Numbered from the stretch's first letter, positions 7,368-15,229 are shown. The stretch is DNA of 37,006 nucleotides from Paracoccaceae bacterium (GCA_002709405.1 PAQV01000075.1:1-37006), one strand, 5' to 3'. A program made the numbers and translations. Notes: a model not told the origin generated them from the sequence alone.

Positions 7368-8092
7368 TCGCCGGTCATCGGGTGGCCGCGCAGGCGCAGG
7401 AACAGGCTGGCTTCGTCGTCATTGCGGAAATAGGGCACGCTGGCCGGTGGGGCGGGATCGTGCAGGCGGGCGGTGACCTCGGCCAGGACGACTTCGGTGA
7501 TGAAGGGCAGGTCGAACCCGCGCACCTGGGCCAGCGGGATCCATTGCAGGTGCGACAGCTCGTCCGAGGCGCGCGAGAAATCGTCCAGGTCGCCCTGGAT
7601 CGCATCCGCATCGACCAGGAAGAAGCGGGCATCGAACCGGCGCGGGCGGCCCGGCGGGGTGAGCGCGCGAAAGACAAATTGCAGCGCCTCGGCCGAGGGC
7701 ACGTGGCCGGTGGCCGCATAGCTGTCCCAGTCGGCGGGCACGGGGCCGTTCCAGCTGCCGGGATGGCCCAGCACCAGGCCGGTTTCCTCCCACAGCTCGC
7801 GCACGGCGGCGGCGGCCAGGGCGGTCTGAAGACCGGCGGGCGCATCGTCGGCCAGCCGGTCGAAACAGGGGGCGGGGACGGGCTGGCGCAGGGCGATCGC
7901 CGCATCGCCGGGATCGAGGGCCCCGCCGGGAAAGACGAACTTGTTGGGCATGAAGGCCGCCTTGGCCCCGCGCTGGCCCATCAGCACGCAGGGGTCGGTG
8001 GCGCGGTCGCGCAGGGCGATCACGGTGGCGGCGTTGCGGATGGCGGTCTTGTCTTGCGGCGCCGGCCCGGCGGCGGCGGGTTCTGCTGTCAT
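7364..8092 (-). CDS. Nudix hydrolase with interrupted Nudix box (NUDT19-like)
   Basis: This 242-residue Nudix-fold protein has a split Nudix box. The Gly end (FPGGALDPGD, residues 54-63) is separated from the catalytic helix (REL-WEETG, 98-105), so the motif spans about 49 residues instead of 23. The long insertion within the box resembles the NUDT19/NUDT7-type branch, whose characterised members cleave CoA or nucleotide diphosphates. The two essential Glu of EETG and Arg98/Glu99 are kept. GGAGGA lies upstream of the start. It follows the DUF983 gene by 27 bp on the same strand and probably shares its transcript. Hydrolysis of a nucleoside-diphosphate-linked or CoA substrate is expected; the exact substrate is unknown. 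Confidence 0.82.
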   Translation of the reverse strand: MTAEPAAAGPAPQDKTAIRNAATVIALRDRATDPCVLMGQRGAKAAFMPNKFVFPGGALDPGDAAIALRQPVPAPCFDRLADDAPAGLQTALAAAAVRELWEETGLVLGHPGSWNGPVPADWDSYAATGHVPSAEALQFVFRALTPPGRPRRFDARFFLVDADAIQGDLDDFSRASDELSHLQWIPLAQVRGFDLPFITEVVLAEVTARLHDPAPPASVPYFRNDDEASLFLRLRGHPMTGD

Positions 8093-8119
8093 CTGGTCCT
8101 CCCCCGGGGGCGATCAGGA

Positions 8120-8605
8120 TCAGCCAGAGCGCCCGAAGCCATGCATGAACCGGGCCCACTGAAAGCCGATCATGGCCCCCTTCAGTCTGGGCAGAAGGTA
8201 AAGCGACAACCCGACACAGCCAACCGCAAAGATGGTGAAGAGGACCAGGGGCTCTGGCCGCCAAATTTCGAAGACGACCAGCAGCAGGGGGGCCATCAGG
8301 TGGCCGACGATCAGGATCGTCAGGTAGGCCGGGCCGTCGTCGGCCCGCTGGTGGTGCAGCTCTTCGCGGCAGACCGGGCAGACGGGGGTCACGGTCAGAT
8401 AGCCACGCATCAGGGGGCCGCTGCCGCAGCTGGGGCATTTCAGCCGCCAGCCCTTTAGCATCGCCGGCCACAGCTCGCGCTCGGGGTCGGACGTGGGCCC
8501 GGACCCGGATCCAGGCAGGGACACGCCCTCCGCCGCCTCGGGGGCCGGGCGGTTGGGGTCGGCCTCGGATGTCTCAGTCGCGATGTCGGGGCTGATCTCG
8601 GTCAT
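8120..8605 (-). CDS. DUF983 membrane protein with zinc-ribbon
   Basis: This 161-residue protein has an acidic, disordered N-terminus (1-45). Two CxxC pairs follow (C57/C60 in CPSCG and C76/C79 in CPVC), forming a likely rubredoxin-like zinc knuckle, then two membrane helices (about 92-112 and 117-138). This is the DUF983 architecture, common in alphaproteobacteria; no biochemical role is established that I can state. It is the promoter-proximal gene of a two-gene minus-strand unit with the Nudix hydrolase and is divergent from the EF-hand/ECF sigma cluster, 212 bp away. No strong Shine-Dalgarno sequence is seen, and the N-terminus could begin later. Confidence 0.8.
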   Translation of the reverse strand: MTEISPDIATETSEADPNRPAPEAAEGVSLPGSGSGPTSDPERELWPAMLKGWRLKCPSCGSGPLMRGYLTVTPVCPVCREELHHQRADDGPAYLTILIVGHLMAPLLLVVFEIWRPEPLVLFTIFAVGCVGLSLYLLPRLKGAMIGFQWARFMHGFGRSG

Positions 8606-8817
8606 GACGGTCTCGTGCGGGGATTTGGCCTAATCTGAGGCCAAGCCCGCCGTGTGAAAAGGCGGCAAGGCGTCGTTGCGGCGGGATGTCGCGAAATGAT
8701 GAAGTTTTTGCGCAGTGGGGCGACGGAATGTTACCCGCGGTGCGTTCATGGGATATGGTCGGTGGACAGACACCTGCCGTTTAACCAGACGTAGACGACC
8801 AAAGAGGGTCCGACGAC

Positions 8818-9276
8818 ATGCACATGCAGTTCGCTTTTGCCGCCGCGCTGGCCACGGTTCTTCTGGCCGATACGGCCGCCGCCCAGGGCTTTGGCCGGTC
8901 GCCCAAGCCGGTCCCGTTCGAGGAAATGGACGCCAATGGCGACGGCGAGGTGACCCAGGCCGAGATGCAGGCCCATGGCCGCGCCCGGTTCGAGGCCACC
9001 GACACCGACAAGGATGGGTATCTCAGCACCGCCGAGCTACAGGCCAAGGCCGAAGGCCCGGCCCGGCTGTTCGTCGGCCGGATCATGGCCCGGGTCGATG
9101 CCGATGGCGACGGCCGCCTGTCGCTTGACGAAATGCGGGCGGCGGCGCCGAACCGGGACACCGCGTTCCAGGACATGGACACGGACAACTCGGGCGGGCT
9201 GAACCGGGCCGAGATGGAGGCGGGCAAGGACAAGGCCCGGCAGATGGCCCCGGCTCAGCTTGCTGATCAGGGCTGA
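8818..9276 (+). CDS. Secreted EF-hand calcium-binding protein
   Basis: This 152-residue protein has an N-terminal signal peptide (about 1-22, ending ADTAAAQ) and four EF-hand loops starting at D38, D62, D94 and D121, each ending in Glu at position 12 (E49, E73, E105, E132). The loops have the DxNxDG/DxDxDG pattern, so Ca2+ binding in the periplasm is well supported; the fourth (DTDNSGGLNRAE) has a weaker Ser at position 5. AGAGGG precedes the ATG. The gene sits 62 bp before an ECF sigma gene on the same strand and probably belongs to that stress-response cluster, as a target or as a signal component. The latter two roles are inference. Confidence 0.88.
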   Translation: MHMQFAFAAALATVLLADTAAAQGFGRSPKPVPFEEMDANGDGEVTQAEMQAHGRARFEATDTDKDGYLSTAELQAKAEGPARLFVGRIMARVDADGDGRLSLDEMRAAAPNRDTAFQDMDTDNSGGLNRAEMEAGKDKARQMAPAQLADQG

Positions 9277-9338
9277 TCCATGACGGCCGTACCCGCCCCG
9301 GGCAGGGCGGCACCGGGTGCCTGGCGCTGGCCGAGCGG

Positions 9339-9935
9339 GTGGCATCCGCCGACGTGAGCCAACCGAGCCCAGAGGATGAAGAGGCGCGCCTGCTGGCCGC
9401 CTTCGCGGCCGGCGATCATGCCGCCGCCGCGGTCCTGACGGACCGGCTGACGCCGCGTGCCTTCGGCCTGGCCCTGCGCCTGACCGGGGACCGGGCCGAA
9501 GCCGAAGACATAGCCCAGGAGGCCATGGTCCGCCTTTGGCGGATGGCGCCGGACTGGGAGCCGGGCACGGCGAAGGTCAGCACCTGGGTGTACCGCGTGG
9601 TGACCAACCTCTGCCTGGACCACAAGAGGCGCAGGCGTGGCCGGGACGGCGCGCTGGACGATGCGCCCGAACCGGCCGACGAGGCGCAGAGCGCGGCCGA
9701 CCAGATGCAGGACGCGGCGCGCAGCAGCGCGTTGCAGGGGGCTCTGGACCAGCTGCCCGACCGTCAACGCCTGGCGATCGTGTTGCGGCATTTGCAGGAT
9801 CTGCCGAATCCTCGGATCGCCGAGGTGATGGAGATCAGCGTCGAGGCGGTGGAAAGCCTGACGGCCCGAGGCAAGCGGACTCTCACCCGTCTGCTGGCGG
9901 GCCGCAAGGAGGAATTGGGGTACGAAGATGACTGA
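9339..9935 (+). CDS. ECF-type sigma factor (RpoE/CnrH-like)
   Basis: This 198-residue sigma-70 family protein has only regions 2 and 4. Region 2 is about 20-90 (GDRAEAEDIAQEAMVRLWRM, then VSTWVYRVVTNLCLDHKRRR). Region 4 is about 130-185 (LPDRQRLAIVLRHLQDLPNPRIAEVMEI, then a helix ending VEAVESLTARGKRTL). Two in-frame GTG codons (9339, 9354) could start it, with no clear Shine-Dalgarno for either. GTG 9354 overlaps a TGA that closes a 25-codon frame starting at ATG 9280, so coupled translation from a leader is possible. The 3' end overlaps the anti-sigma start by 8 nt. It probably drives its own cluster in response to an envelope or metal signal. Confidence 0.88.
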   Translation: MASADVSQPSPEDEEARLLAAFAAGDHAAAAVLTDRLTPRAFGLALRLTGDRAEAEDIAQEAMVRLWRMAPDWEPGTAKVSTWVYRVVTNLCLDHKRRRRGRDGALDDAPEPADEAQSAADQMQDAARSSALQGALDQLPDRQRLAIVLRHLQDLPNPRIAEVMEISVEAVESLTARGKRTLTRLLAGRKEELGYEDD

Positions 9936-10299
9936 AGACGACGATTTCGACCGGCAGCTGGGCCCCTGGATTGCGGCCGCCCGGCGTGAAGACGCCCGCC
10001 TGCCCGAGGGGCTGACCGCCCGGATTCTGGCGGATGCGGGCCAGGTGCAGGCCGAGTGGCAGGCCCGGGCCTATGCGGCCGCCCCCGCGGTGCGCGTGCC
10101 GATCTGGCGCCAGCTGTTGTCGGCGCTTGGCGGCATGCCGGTCGCGGGCGGCCTGATGGCGGCCTGCGCGGCGGGGATCTGGCTGGGCGCGGCGCCGCCC
10201 CAGGGGTTCGATCCGCTGGGCTACGTGGTCAATTCCAGCAGCGCCCTGACGGTCTATTCCGAACTGCAGAACACGATCCTGGCCGAGGAGGGCTATTGA
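9928..10299 (+). CDS. Probable single-TM anti-sigma factor
   Basis: This 123-residue protein has an acidic cytoplasmic N-terminus (1-60, beginning MTEDDDFDRQLGPWIAAAR), one membrane helix (about 67-88) and a short periplasmic tail. It overlaps the sigma gene by 8 nt and the next gene by 1 nt (TGATG), the usual sign of a co-made sigma/anti-sigma pair. The size and topology match CnrY-like anti-sigma factors, but sequence alone does not prove family membership. I infer it holds the ECF factor at the membrane until the periplasmic partner signals. AGGAGGA precedes the start at a long spacing, so coupling to the sigma gene probably matters more. Confidence 0.75.
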   Translation: MTEDDDFDRQLGPWIAAARREDARLPEGLTARILADAGQVQAEWQARAYAAAPAVRVPIWRQLLSALGGMPVAGGLMAACAAGIWLGAAPPQGFDPLGYVVNSSSALTVYSELQNTILAEEGY

Positions 10300-10793
10300 T
10301 GACCAACCCGCTTGGGGATGCGCCGGCGCCGCAGGGCATGAAGCCCTGGATCCGCGTGGTGCTTGGCCTGTCGCTGGCGGTCAACCTGCTGATCATCGGG
10401 CTGGTCCTTGGGGCCGTGCTGCGGTTCGGCGGACCCGGGGCCAACCGGCCGCCGCCCACCGGGGTGTCGCTGATCCGCGCCCTGCCGTCCGACGACCGGC
10501 GGGCCCTGCGCGACCACCTGCACGAAATCCTGCCGCCTCCGGCCGACCGGCTGGGCGAGGCCCGGGACCTGGCCGCGCCGCTGATGGCCACGCCCTTCGA
10601 CCCGGCCGCCCTTGAGGCCGTGGTCCAGGAACAGGCGGCCACGCGCTCGGCCTTTCAGGATGCCCTGCAACAGGCCTGGCTGGATCACGTGATGACCATG
10701 GATGATGCCGACAAGGCCGCCTATGCCAAGCGCCTGCTGGAGCTGGCCGAACATGGCCGCCCGCCGAAAGGCCCCCCCGACAGCGACGACTGA
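10299..10793 (+). CDS. Periplasmic heavy-metal-sensor-like protein (CnrX/Spy-type)
   Basis: This 164-residue protein has an N-terminal membrane anchor (about 18-43) and a helical periplasmic domain (about 55-150), as in the heavy-metal-resistance/CnrX family (PF13801-like). The region RDHLHEILPPPADR resembles the first helix. An H130-x3-M134 pair (in LDHVMTM) mirrors the spacing of the CnrX H-x3-M metal ligands, and H73/H75 could supply the other ligands. It follows the anti-sigma gene with a TGATG overlap, completing a sigma, anti-sigma and sensor triplet. Established knowledge: in CnrYXH, CnrX senses Ni/Co and releases the sigma factor. Here the metal and even metal binding are inference; a folding-stress sensor is the alternative. 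Confidence 0.75.
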   Translation: MTNPLGDAPAPQGMKPWIRVVLGLSLAVNLLIIGLVLGAVLRFGGPGANRPPPTGVSLIRALPSDDRRALRDHLHEILPPPADRLGEARDLAAPLMATPFDPAALEAVVQEQAATRSAFQDALQQAWLDHVMTMDDADKAAYAKRLLELAEHGRPPKGPPDSDD

Positions 10794-10811
10794 AGAGGCC
10801 TCACCCGCCGC

Positions 10812-12332
10812 TCAGGCGGCGGCGCCGACCATGGTGACCTTGTCGCGCCCGGCGTGCTTGGAATCGTACAACGCCTGGTCGGCCCGGTTCAGGATGGCCA
10901 TGATCTGAGGCTCGTCCGGGTCATCGGGAAAGCCATAGCCGTCCCTTTCATGGGCCGGCGGGCACAGGGCGACGCCGATGCTCATGGTCACGGTGACACA
11001 GCGCCCGGCGGGCAGGATGTGAAACGGCCGTCCATTGATGGCCCGGCGCAGGGTGTCGGCCATGGTCCGGGCGCGGGTATCGTCGGCATCGCCCAGCACG
11101 ATAAGAAATTCCTCTCCGCCGATGCGGGCGACCATGTCGGGCCGGTCCAGGGCGGCCCGCAGGCGGGCGGCGGCCTCGATCAGGACGGTGTCCCCGGCCA
11201 GGTGGCCGTGGCGGTCGTTGATCCGCTTGAAATGGTCCAGGTCGGCCATCATCACCGCGAAGCCCTTGCCCGTCCGCGACGACTGGCGAACGGTATGGGC
11301 CAGGTAGGGGATGGCGTAGCGACGGTTGTAAAGCCCGGTCATCGGGTCGACCAGCGCCGCGCGCAACCCGTCGCGCACGGTGTTGCGCAGCCGGTCGGAC
11401 AGCTGCTTGCGGCGCAGTTGAGCCTGCACCCGCAGGGCCAGTTCGCAGGATTCAAAGGGCCCGGTCATGACATCGTCGGCGCCCAGATCCAGAGCATGGG
11501 CGGCGGCCTGGGGGTTCGGGGTCATCAACAGCACAATGACGGCCACGTGGCGCGTCGAGGTTCCCGCCCGCAAGTCGGCCAACAGCCGCATCGCCGGGGC
11601 CGGGCGCGCAGGGTCCAGGGCCAGCACCAGCGCGTCGGGCGGCGCGGCCGCCCCGAACACCGCCTGCCGCTGGGCCAGGGCGTATCCCGCCACCGGCCGG
11701 TCCAGCCGGGTACCCAGCCGCTGCCCCCAGGCCAGGGCGGTTTCGGGATCCTCGGCCAGGACGACCACCCGGTCGCGGTCCAGCACCGGGGCCGGGGCCG
11801 TGGTCTTGCGGATACCTGGTCCGTTGTCGTGCCTGCTGTCGTCCGCAGTGCTGGTCGCATCGGCGACGGTAAAACCCGCCCTGGGTTCCGCGAAACCGGC
11901 GGGCTCGGCCACCGGGGGGGCGACGAAGCTGTCGGTCGGCAGGTCAAAGGCCGATGACGGAGGACGCCGGCGCAGGATGCTGCGCAGCCGGGCATGCAGC
12001 ATGGATTCGTCCAGCGGGTGAAACAGCACATCGGTCAGCCCCGCCTGCAGTGCGGCCCGCCGGTCGGTGCTTTCGCCGGGCCGGGCGATGGCCAGGACCG
12101 GGATGTCGCGGTCCCGGTCGGCCCCGTCCAGCGCCGCGCGCAGGTCCATCGCCGACCCGTCGGGCAGAGACCAGGCGGTCAGCACCAGGTCGGGCCGGGC
12201 GGTGCGGACATGGGCCATGCCCTCGGCAATCGAGGCAGCCTGGTCGATCGTGTAGCAGGACGGTTCCAGCAGGGCATTGAGCACGATGCGATTGGTGGAA
12301 ACGGCGTCGAGAATAAGGAGCCTTGCCTGCAC
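10812..12332 (-). CDS. pleD: PleD-like REC-REC-GGDEF diguanylate cyclase with degenerate first receiver
   Basis: This 506-residue protein has REC1 (about 3-120), a Pro/Ala-rich linker (122-185), a REC2-like adaptor (about 188-310) and a GGDEF domain (about 325-500) with an intact GGEEF active site (405-409). In REC1 the phospho-acceptor Asp of the PDLVLLD-type strand is Ala53 (PDLVLTAWSLPDG), the second acidic-pocket residue is Ala10 and the conserved Lys is His105. The inhibitory RxxD before GGEEF reads DRPD, so the canonical I-site Arg is shifted or lost. It starts at GTG 12332, with AAAGGGG upstream. It is divergent from DUF3572, a common alphaproteobacterial neighbour. It probably makes c-di-GMP without classical phosphorylation control. 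Confidence 0.85.
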   Translation of the reverse strand: MQARLLILDAVSTNRIVLNALLEPSCYTIDQAASIAEGMAHVRTARPDLVLTAWSLPDGSAMDLRAALDGADRDRDIPVLAIARPGESTDRRAALQAGLTDVLFHPLDESMLHARLRSILRRRPPSSAFDLPTDSFVAPPVAEPAGFAEPRAGFTVADATSTADDSRHDNGPGIRKTTAPAPVLDRDRVVVLAEDPETALAWGQRLGTRLDRPVAGYALAQRQAVFGAAAPPDALVLALDPARPAPAMRLLADLRAGTSTRHVAVIVLLMTPNPQAAAHALDLGADDVMTGPFESCELALRVQAQLRRKQLSDRLRNTVRDGLRAALVDPMTGLYNRRYAIPYLAHTVRQSSRTGKGFAVMMADLDHFKRINDRHGHLAGDTVLIEAAARLRAALDRPDMVARIGGEEFLIVLGDADDTRARTMADTLRRAINGRPFHILPAGRCVTVTMSIGVALCPPAHERDGYGFPDDPDEPQIMAILNRADQALYDSKHAGRDKVTMVGAAA

Positions 12333-12425
12333 GATGTGCCCCTTTCAGGACTTGCATTCGATTTTCCACCAGTCTTTATCATCTGGGTTAACAAACTGTT
12401 TCCGACCAAGAGATGGCAGGCGCCG

Positions 12426-12710
12426 ATGGCATTTTCCCGCGACCAGGCTGAAACCTTTGCCCTGACGGCACTGGGCTGGCTGGCAGGCCATGACGAGCTG
12501 CTGCCGGTCTTCCTGGGTGCGACCGGGGCCAGCCTGTCGGATGTGAAGACCCGGGCGGGGGATGCGGACTTCCTGGGCTCGGTCCTGGATTTCGTGATGA
12601 TGGACGACGCCTGGGTCATCGAGATGTGCGATGCGCTTGCGGTGCCCTACGAGACGGTGCAAACCGCGCGGGCCGGCTTGCCCGGTGGACAACAGGTGCA
12701 TTGGACATGA
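12426..12710 (+). CDS. DUF3572 family protein
   Basis: This 94-residue protein, probably all-helical, begins MAFSRDQAETFALTALGWLAG, the hallmark opening of DUF3572, a small alphaproteobacterial family often found beside pleD. It has no signal peptide, membrane helix or catalytic motif; it contains an acidic mid-section (VLDFVMMDDAWV). It is divergent from the PleD-like gene across 93 bp, and its stop overlaps the next gene's ATG (ATGA), so it is translated with the HAD phosphatase. The function is unknown; conserved proximity to pleD hints at a c-di-GMP or cell-cycle role, which is inference only. Confidence 0.82.
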   Translation: MAFSRDQAETFALTALGWLAGHDELLPVFLGATGASLSDVKTRAGDADFLGSVLDFVMMDDAWVIEMCDALAVPYETVQTARAGLPGGQQVHWT

Positions 12711-13411
12711 CAGACGGCCAGACGGTGCAGGCGGTGCTTTTCGACAAGGATGGCACGCTGTTCGATTTCGCGGGCACGTGGAACGCCTGGTCGATGCAGG
12801 TGCTCGACGATCTGTCCGGGGGCGACGAGGCCCTGGCCGATGCCCTGGCCGCGGCGATCTTGTTCGACCGCCAGGCCGTGACCTTCCTGCCGGGCAGCCC
12901 GGCGATTGCCGGGACCAACGACATGGTGGCCGAGGCCCTGGCCCGCGAATTGCCCGGCCGTGACCCGCGCTCCATCGCGACGTTCCTGGCCGAAAGCGCT
13001 GCCACCGCCCCCCTGTGCGAGGCCGTGCCCCTGGTGCCCCTGCTGGCCGAACTGGCCGCCCGGGGGATCGTGCTGGGCGTTATGACGAACGACCACGAAA
13101 GCTCGGCCCGGGCGCACCTGGCCGCGTCGGGCGTGCTGGAGATGTTCGATTTCGTCGCCGGGGCCGACAGCGGCTATGGGGCCAAGCCGGATCCCGATCC
13201 GCTTTGGGCCTTTTGCGATGCAATGGGGCTGGCCCCCGAGATCGCGGCGATGGTGGGCGACAGCACCCATGACCTGGTTGCCGGGCAGGCGGCGGGCATG
13301 AAGACCGTCGGCGTGCTGACCGGCATGAGCGGGCGCGAAACGCTGGCCCCCTATGCCAACGTGGTCCTGCCCGACATCGGCCATCTGCCGGGCTGGCTGG
13401 ACGGGCGCTAG
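12707..13411 (+). CDS. HAD-superfamily hydrolase, phosphoglycolate-phosphatase-like
   Basis: This 234-residue haloacid dehalogenase-type phosphatase has motif I FDKDGT (nucleophile D13, acid/base D15), motif II Thr in VMTND (about 126), motif III Lys in GAKPDPDP, and motif IV GDSTHD. A helical cap lies at about 20-90, the C1-cap layout of Gph/phosphoglycolate phosphatases. It acts on a small phosphorylated metabolite; phosphoglycolate is the default guess. The DKDGT form (rather than DLDGT) is a known variant. It is coupled to DUF3572 by a 4-nt overlap and followed by a hairpin terminator candidate. Confidence 0.87.
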   Translation: MTDGQTVQAVLFDKDGTLFDFAGTWNAWSMQVLDDLSGGDEALADALAAAILFDRQAVTFLPGSPAIAGTNDMVAEALARELPGRDPRSIATFLAESAATAPLCEAVPLVPLLAELAARGIVLGVMTNDHESSARAHLAASGVLEMFDFVAGADSGYGAKPDPDPLWAFCDAMGLAPEIAAMVGDSTHDLVAGQAAGMKTVGVLTGMSGRETLAPYANVVLPDIGHLPGWLDGR

Positions 13412-13447
13412 GCCCGGACACCTGCGTTTTTCACGATGCGAAGAAGG

Positions 13448-13468
13448 CCGGACAGAGATGCTGTCCGG
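13448..13468 (+). terminator. Hairpin downstream of the HAD phosphatase
   Basis: Perfect 8-bp stem CCGGACAG (13448-13455) / CTGTCCGG (13461-13468) with a 5-nt loop, 36 bp after the HAD stop. No T-tract follows, so termination is likely but not proven; it could also be a leader structure for the downstream methyltransferase. Confidence 0.4.
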
Positions 13469-13624
13469 GGACGGCCTGTGGCGGACCCCGGCATGATCTC
13501 GTGGGAAATCTGATCGAGGAATTGATCCGGATTGGGGGTCAAATGCGACATCCTGCGTCGGGAACGGAGCGGCATGGCGCGGCGGAACGCGGCCTTCTTG
13601 ACGGGTCACGGTCCGGAGACTCCC

Positions 13625-15184
13625 ATGGAAGACGGTCAGGTACGCAGGAAACGCGGTGGAGGGCGGGCAGCCAACAAGGCTCGCCGAGGGGCCGAGGTCA
13701 TCGGCCAGATGCCCTGGCGCATCCCGCGCAACATGGACCGCCCGATCGAGCCTCTGCCGCCCGAAGGCGTGGCCGCGATCCACGAGGGCGCCATGCGGAT
13801 CCTCGAAGAAATCGGCATCGAGTTCTACAATGACGAGGCCCTGGGCCTCTTCCGCGAGGCCGGCTGTTCGGTCGATGGGTCGCTGGTGCGCATGGGCCGC
13901 GACTTCGTCATGGAGATGGTGGCCAAGGCGCCCTCCAGTTTCACCATCACCCCGCGCAACCCGGCCCGCCAGATTAAGATCGGAGGCGACCGGATGCTGT
14001 TCGGCAATGTCTCGTCTCCGCCCAACTACTGGGACCTGGAGCTGGGCCGCAAGGTGCCGGGCACTCGGGCGCAATGCGCCGATCTGCTGCGCCTGACCCA
14101 GTATTTCAACTGCATCCATTTCGCGGGCGGTTACCCGGTGGAACCGGTGGACCTGCATGCCTCGACCCGGCACCTGGACGTGCTGTTCGACAAGCTGACC
14201 CTGACCGACAAGGCGATGCACGCCTATTCGCTGGGCCCCGAGCGGGTCGAGGATGTCATGGAAATGGTGCGGATCGCCGGTGGTCTCAGCCACGAGGAGT
14301 TCGACGCCACGCCCAGGATGTACACCAACATCAACTCGACCTCGCCGCTGAAGCACGACTACCCGATGATCGACGGCTGCCTGCGGCTGGCCCGGCGGGG
14401 ACAGGCGATCGTGGTGTCTCCGTTCACGCTGGCGGGTGCGATGGCGCCGGTGACCATGGCCGGGGCGGTGGCCCAGTCGATTGCCGAGGCGCTGTCGGCC
14501 ATTGCGTTGTTCCAGTACGTGGCGCCGGGAGTGCCCTGCGTGATCGGGACGTTCACGTCCAATGTCGACATGAAATCGGGGGCCCCGGCCTTTGGCACGC
14601 CGGAATACATGCGGTCGACGCAGATGACGGGTCAGATGGCGCGGTTCTACGGCTTGCCCCTGCGGTCGTCGGGGTCCTGCGCGGCGAACGTGCCGGACGG
14701 GCAGGCGGTGTGGGAGACGTCGAATTCGCTGTGGGCGGCGGTGCAGTCGGGGACCCACATGGTCTATCATGCGGCGGGCTGGCTGGAGGGCGGCCTGGTG
14801 GCCAGCCCCGAGAAGTTCATCATGGATTGCGAGATCCTGCAGCAGATCCAGCGCTACATGGAGCCCCAGGTCTGGGCGACAGAGCCCGAGGATATCGCCC
14901 TGGACGCCATTGCCGAGGTCGGCCACCAGGGGCATTTCTTCGGGGTGGGGCACACCCAGGAGCGCTATACCACGGCGTTCTACCAGCCGTTCCTGAGCGA
15001 CTGGCGCAATTTCGAGGCCTGGGAGGCGGCGGGCGCGGTCTGGACGCCGGAACGGGCGCATCTGCTGTTCAAGGAGATCATCGCCCGGTTCGAGCCGCCG
15101 CCCATGGACGCGGCGATCCGCGAGGAACTGGCGGAGTTCGTCGAACGGCGGCGGGCCGAGGGCGGGGCGCCGACGGATTTCTGA
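13625..15184 (+). CDS. MttB-family (non-pyrrolysine) methyltransferase
   Basis: This 519-residue protein of the trimethylamine methyltransferase (MttB, COG5598) superfamily has a basic, disordered N-terminus (1-30) and a TIM-barrel core to about 500. The frame is continuous with no in-frame amber codon, so it lacks pyrrolysine and belongs to the branch that includes glycine-betaine demethylases. Start ATG 13625 has GGAGAC just upstream; an in-frame ATG at 13574 would add 17 residues. No corrinoid protein or activase gene is nearby, so any methyl acceptor must be encoded elsewhere. The link to the carnitine-to-betaine operon 9 kb away is suggestive only. It stands alone in its transcript. Confidence 0.85.
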   Translation: MEDGQVRRKRGGGRAANKARRGAEVIGQMPWRIPRNMDRPIEPLPPEGVAAIHEGAMRILEEIGIEFYNDEALGLFREAGCSVDGSLVRMGRDFVMEMVAKAPSSFTITPRNPARQIKIGGDRMLFGNVSSPPNYWDLELGRKVPGTRAQCADLLRLTQYFNCIHFAGGYPVEPVDLHASTRHLDVLFDKLTLTDKAMHAYSLGPERVEDVMEMVRIAGGLSHEEFDATPRMYTNINSTSPLKHDYPMIDGCLRLARRGQAIVVSPFTLAGAMAPVTMAGAVAQSIAEALSAIALFQYVAPGVPCVIGTFTSNVDMKSGAPAFGTPEYMRSTQMTGQMARFYGLPLRSSGSCAANVPDGQAVWETSNSLWAAVQSGTHMVYHAAGWLEGGLVASPEKFIMDCEILQQIQRYMEPQVWATEPEDIALDAIAEVGHQGHFFGVGHTQERYTTAFYQPFLSDWRNFEAWEAAGAVWTPERAHLLFKEIIARFEPPPMDAAIREELAEFVERRRAEGGAPTDF

Positions 15185-15229
15185 GCGGGCGCACTGATCG
15201 GGCGTGGTGTTCTGGTGATGAGGGCAGGA

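Noticed and set aside
8700-8817. ECF-type promoter (GGAAT then CGTT) before the EF-hand gene
   Set aside because: Spacing of about 13 bp is shorter than the usual 16-17 bp, so the match is not convincing.
13412-13624. Cobalamin riboswitch upstream of the MttB homolog
   Set aside because: Only a simple 8-bp hairpin is visible; no B12-box-like sequence was found by eye.
13625-15184. Pyrrolysine-containing methyltransferase
   Set aside because: The frame has no in-frame amber codon and no pyl genes are in the window.
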